Below are positions 61,863 through 64,000 of a DNA stretch of 64,000 nt, in pieces. The stretch's first letter is position 1. Each line of letters opens with the position of its first letter. The stretch is from NCBI RefSeq assembly GCF_030440595.1, contig NZ_CP047452.1, positions 2,666,001 through 2,730,000 on the forward strand. Reading direction: 5' to 3'. The position numbers and the translations under genes are program-made. This stretch comes from Corynebacterium glucuronolyticum DSM 44120. GTDB taxonomy: Bacteria > Actinomycetota > Actinomycetes > Mycobacteriales > Mycobacteriaceae. The notes beneath the pieces were generated by a model. That model worked only from the letters and a program-made list of their open reading frames with translations. It ran no database searches and was not told the origin of the DNA.

Positions 61863-62636
61863 TTAGAAGCGCCTCCCCAGCACCTCGGCGATGGTGCCCA
61901 CTTCGTCGGCGGCTTCACGGACTTCCGCGGGGGCGTGAGGCATGGCTACGCCGGTACCAGCCCAGCGAAGCATCTCGATGTCGTTGGGCATGTCGCCAAA
62001 GGCGACGACGTCCTCGGGGGCGAAGCCGAGGTCCACAAGCCCGGTGGCCTTGGTGATGCCGGGGTGGGAGACTTCGAGAAGGCCCTCGTCGACGCTGTAG
62101 GTGATGTAGCCGAGGTCGGAGGGGATGCGGTCGGCCAGGACCTTAGCCATCTGCGCGGAGCTCATGCCCTCGTGGCGGAGCAGCAGCTTGGTCGCCGGGA
62201 TGCGGAGGATCTTATCGTCGTCCTCCATGCCCGGCGCGTCCGTGTCCCACGTGGGGGCGTAGTCCGGGGTGACGACGAAGAGTTCGCTCTCCGGGTTGAA
62301 GGCGCTGTTGCCGGCGCGCTCCACGGCGATGGTGATGCCGGGGATCGCTTCGCGGGCGGCGCGGACGATGGAGCGCATCGCCTTCGGGTCGAGGGGGTGG
62401 ACGGCATCCATGCGGTCGTGCTCGGAGTCGTAAATGATGGCGCCGTTGGCGCAGATACAGGTGGGACGCAGCGGGAGTTGCTCCAAAACGTCGGAAAGCC
62501 AACGAGGGGGACGACCGGTGGCGAGAACCAATCGGTGACCGGAGGCTAAAGCCTCCGTGAGGGCGGAGAGGGTGTCGGCGGGGACGCGCTCGGAGTCGTC
62601 GAGAAGCGTGCCGTCGACATCGGTGACGATTATCAC
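61863..62636 (-). CDS. Cof-type HAD phosphatase
   Basis: A 257-residue HAD-superfamily (IIB, Cof) hydrolase. [11 protein letters not shown] supplies the nucleophile and acid/base Asp, [10 protein letters not shown] motif [10 protein letters not shown] and [12 protein letters not shown] the metal-binding motif. The cap domain lies between about 85 and 190. GTG 62636 overlaps the serS stop by four bases (GTGA), so both are one operon; the upstream start at 62738 lies inside serS. It resembles the HAD half of the fusion at 22637. The substrate is a small phosphorylated metabolite, not predictable. Confidence 0.85.
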   Translation of the reverse strand: MIIVTDVDGTLLDDSERVPADTLSALTEALASGHRLVLATGRPPRWLSDVLEQLPLRPTCICANGAIIYDSEHDRMDAVHPLDPKAMRSIVRAAREAIPGITIAVERAGNSAFNPESELFVVTPDYAPTWDTDAPGMEDDDKILRIPATKLLLRHEGMSSAQMAKVLADRIPSDLGYITYSVDEGLLEVSHPGITKATGLVDLGFAPEDVVAFGDMPNDIEMLRWAGTGVAMPHAPAEVREAADEVGTIAEVLGRRF

Positions 62637-63889
62637 TTGGTGATCCTTTCCATACCTCCCATGAACGGACGGAGGGCGGCGGGGATGATGACCGAACCGT
62701 CGGCCTGCTGGTGGTTTTCGAGGATGGCGACGAGCCAACGGGTGGTGGCGAGCGTGCCGTTCAGCGTGGCGGCGATCTGCGTGCGACCGTCCTCGTCGCG
62801 GTAGCGGATCTTCAGGCGGCGGGCCTGGAAGGTGGTGCAGTTCGAGGTGGAGGTGAGCTCGCGGTACGTGTTCTGCGTGGGGATCCAGGCCTCGGTGTCG
62901 AACTTGCGAGCGGCGGAACTGCCGAGGTCACCGCCGGCGATGTCGATGATGCGGTAGGGGACCTCGATGGCGGCGAGCATGTCGCGTTCCATGTTGAGCA
63001 GCGCCTGGTGCTGGGCCTCGGCGTCCTCGGGCTTGCAGTAGACGAACATTTCCAGCTTGTCGAACTGGTGGACGCGGATGATGCCGCGGGTGTCCTTGCC
63101 ATAGGAGCCGGCCTCGCGGCGGAAGCAGGAGCTCCAGCCCGCGTAGTGGAGGGGGCCGTTGGACAGATCGATGATCTCGTCGGAGTGGTACCCGGCGAGG
63201 GCAACTTCAGAGGTGCCGACCAGGTACTGGTTGTCCTCCTGCAGGTAGTAGATCTCGTCCGAGTGCTGACCCAAGAAACCCGTGCCCTGCATCGTCTCGG
63301 GGCGGACGATGACCGGCGTGATCATCAGGGTGAAGCCGTGCTCGATGGCCTTCTGCGCGGCGAGGTTCATCATCGCCAGCTGCAGCTGCGCGCCGAGGCC
63401 CTTGAGGAAGTAAAAACGGCTGCCGGAGACCTTGGCGCCACGCTCCATATCGAGGATGTCCAAATTTTCGGCGATGTCGAGGTGATCCTTCGGCTCGAAA
63501 TCGAAGGTCGTCTTCTCCCCGACCTCCTCGACGACGACGAAGTCATCCTCGCCGCCGGCGGGCGCGCCCTCGACAACGTTGCCGAGCTGCATCTGAATAT
63601 CGAAAACTGCCTGTTCAGCGTCGCGTTGGGCGGCCTCGGCGTCTTTCAGACGCGCCTTCAGCGCCGTGGATTCCTCAATGAGCGCCGGGCGCTCGGCCGG
63701 GGAGGCCTGACCGATCTTCTTTCCGAACCCGTTTTGCTCCTGACGCAGCTGGTCAGCCTTCTGGATGGCGTCGCGACGGGTCTCGTCTGCGGCGAGGAGT
63801 TTATCTACTAGCGAGGGGTCCTCGCCGCGGGTGCGCTGGGACTCGCGGACGACATCGGGGTTTTCGCGGAGAAATTTAAGATCGATCAT
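62633..63889 (-). CDS. serS: Seryl-tRNA synthetase
   Basis: A 418-residue class II synthetase. The N-terminal coiled-coil arm (about 30-105, charged heptads) holds the tRNA; motif 2 is [20 protein letters not shown]; motif 3 lies in [11 protein letters not shown] and [17 protein letters not shown]. Substrate loops such as [13 protein letters not shown] are intact. It charges tRNA-Ser (and tRNA-Sec where present). It heads a two-gene operon with the HAD phosphatase. Confidence 0.97.
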   Translation of the reverse strand: MIDLKFLRENPDVVRESQRTRGEDPSLVDKLLAADETRRDAIQKADQLRQEQNGFGKKIGQASPAERPALIEESTALKARLKDAEAAQRDAEQAVFDIQMQLGNVVEGAPAGGEDDFVVVEEVGEKTTFDFEPKDHLDIAENLDILDMERGAKVSGSRFYFLKGLGAQLQLAMMNLAAQKAIEHGFTLMITPVIVRPETMQGTGFLGQHSDEIYYLQEDNQYLVGTSEVALAGYHSDEIIDLSNGPLHYAGWSSCFRREAGSYGKDTRGIIRVHQFDKLEMFVYCKPEDAEAQHQALLNMERDMLAAIEVPYRIIDIAGGDLGSSAARKFDTEAWIPTQNTYRELTSTSNCTTFQARRLKIRYRDEDGRTQIAATLNGTLATTRWLVAILENHQQADGSVIIPAALRPFMGGMERITK

Positions 63890-63957
63890 GGCTACTAGCC
63901 TACATGCCTGAACGCTAAACCATAAAGGTTATGACCAGCGCGCCTATAATGAACCAT

Positions 63958-64000
63958 ATGGCCGCTAAACCCAAGCATCAACAACTCCGCGAACAACTCG
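63958..64000 (+). CDS. 5' start of a divergent gene, possibly a GntR regulator
   Basis: ATG 63958 opens the frame MAAKPKHQQLREQL, cut by the window edge. The opening resembles the N-terminus of GntR regulators, and in C. glutamicum the gene divergent from serS is the GntR regulator farR. Too little is visible to be sure. Confidence 0.4.
   Translation, partial: MAAKPKHQQLREQL

Overview
The window reads as a chromosomal segment of a Corynebacterium (Mycobacteriales). The left part is the mycolyl-arabinogalactan cell-wall cluster of that group: two trehalose corynomycolyltransferases (one with an LGFP C-terminus), aftB, ubiA (DPPR synthase), a PAP2 phosphatase, glfT2, a DUF5129 protein and glf. 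It is followed by a PGRP/LGFP amidase, and the window closes with serS. By eye the core genes are GC-rich. Blocks at about 12.8-17.9, 36.5-46.5 and 51.6-52.8 kb are clearly more AT-rich and carry typical accessory genes. The species cannot be fixed from the sequence.

Layout. 1-9.9 kb: cell-wall cluster on the minus strand, interrupted by a DUF2283 gene and a decayed ribbon-helix-helix toxin-antitoxin (TA) locus, then the DUF5129 gene. 10.0-11.1: Panacea/Doc toxin-antitoxin pair. 11.5-12.6: glf. 12.8-13.8: bacteriocin-like secreted precursor plus a small membrane protein. 13.9-17.7: secreted serine protease, membrane-anchored partner, response regulator and histidine kinase. 18.0-19.8: amidase. 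20.0-20.8: paired membrane paralogues. 21.2-22.4: wrecked MFS aromatic-acid transporter. 22.6-24.4: acyltransferase-HAD fusion. 24.7-26.6: EcsC-like protein and a second secreted protease. 26.7-28.8: GH3 glycosidase. 28.9-29.2: tandem 104-bp hairpin array. 29.3-34.4: FAD/Fe-S 2-hydroxyacid oxidase, GntR regulator, TRAP-type permease and small partner, tied together by two near-identical operators. 35.0-36.5: hipBA. 37.6-39.3: small protein and AAA/DUF4143 ATPase. 39.6-41.8: surface proteins and IS debris. 41.8-43.2: tatD, tcdA. 43.3-43.7: second array of the same 104-bp hairpin unit. 43.7-46.1: AbiEi/endonuclease-like protein, broken ABC transporter, DUF3800 gene with a structured 3' RNA candidate. 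46.5-51.2: repeat lipoprotein, luxS, two metQ, metN, metI. 51.6-52.8: secreted/cytosolic unknown pair. 53.1-55.7: FAH-family hydrolase and a damaged second metNI copy. 55.9-58.5: two pentapeptide-repeat proteins around an ISL3 remnant. 58.6-60.0: NhaD-type antiporter. 60.2-61.6: broken AlbA_2 regulator between repeats. 61.9-63.9: HAD phosphatase and serS, and the first bases of a divergent gene.

How parts fit together. The left genes build and decorate the arabinogalactan-mycolate wall. The oxidase/GntR/TRAP block looks like a self-regulated uptake-and-oxidation unit for a hydroxy acid. luxS and metQ-metQ-metN-metI form a methionine/sulfur block with a candidate McbR-type operator. Much of the rest is defence, competition and decayed mobile material.

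Strongest leads: the two 104-bp-period palindromic arrays; recurrent frameshifts at C/G runs, including one in a TA toxin; the bacteriocin-like gene pair; the protease/two-component island; and the DUF3800-linked RNA fold.
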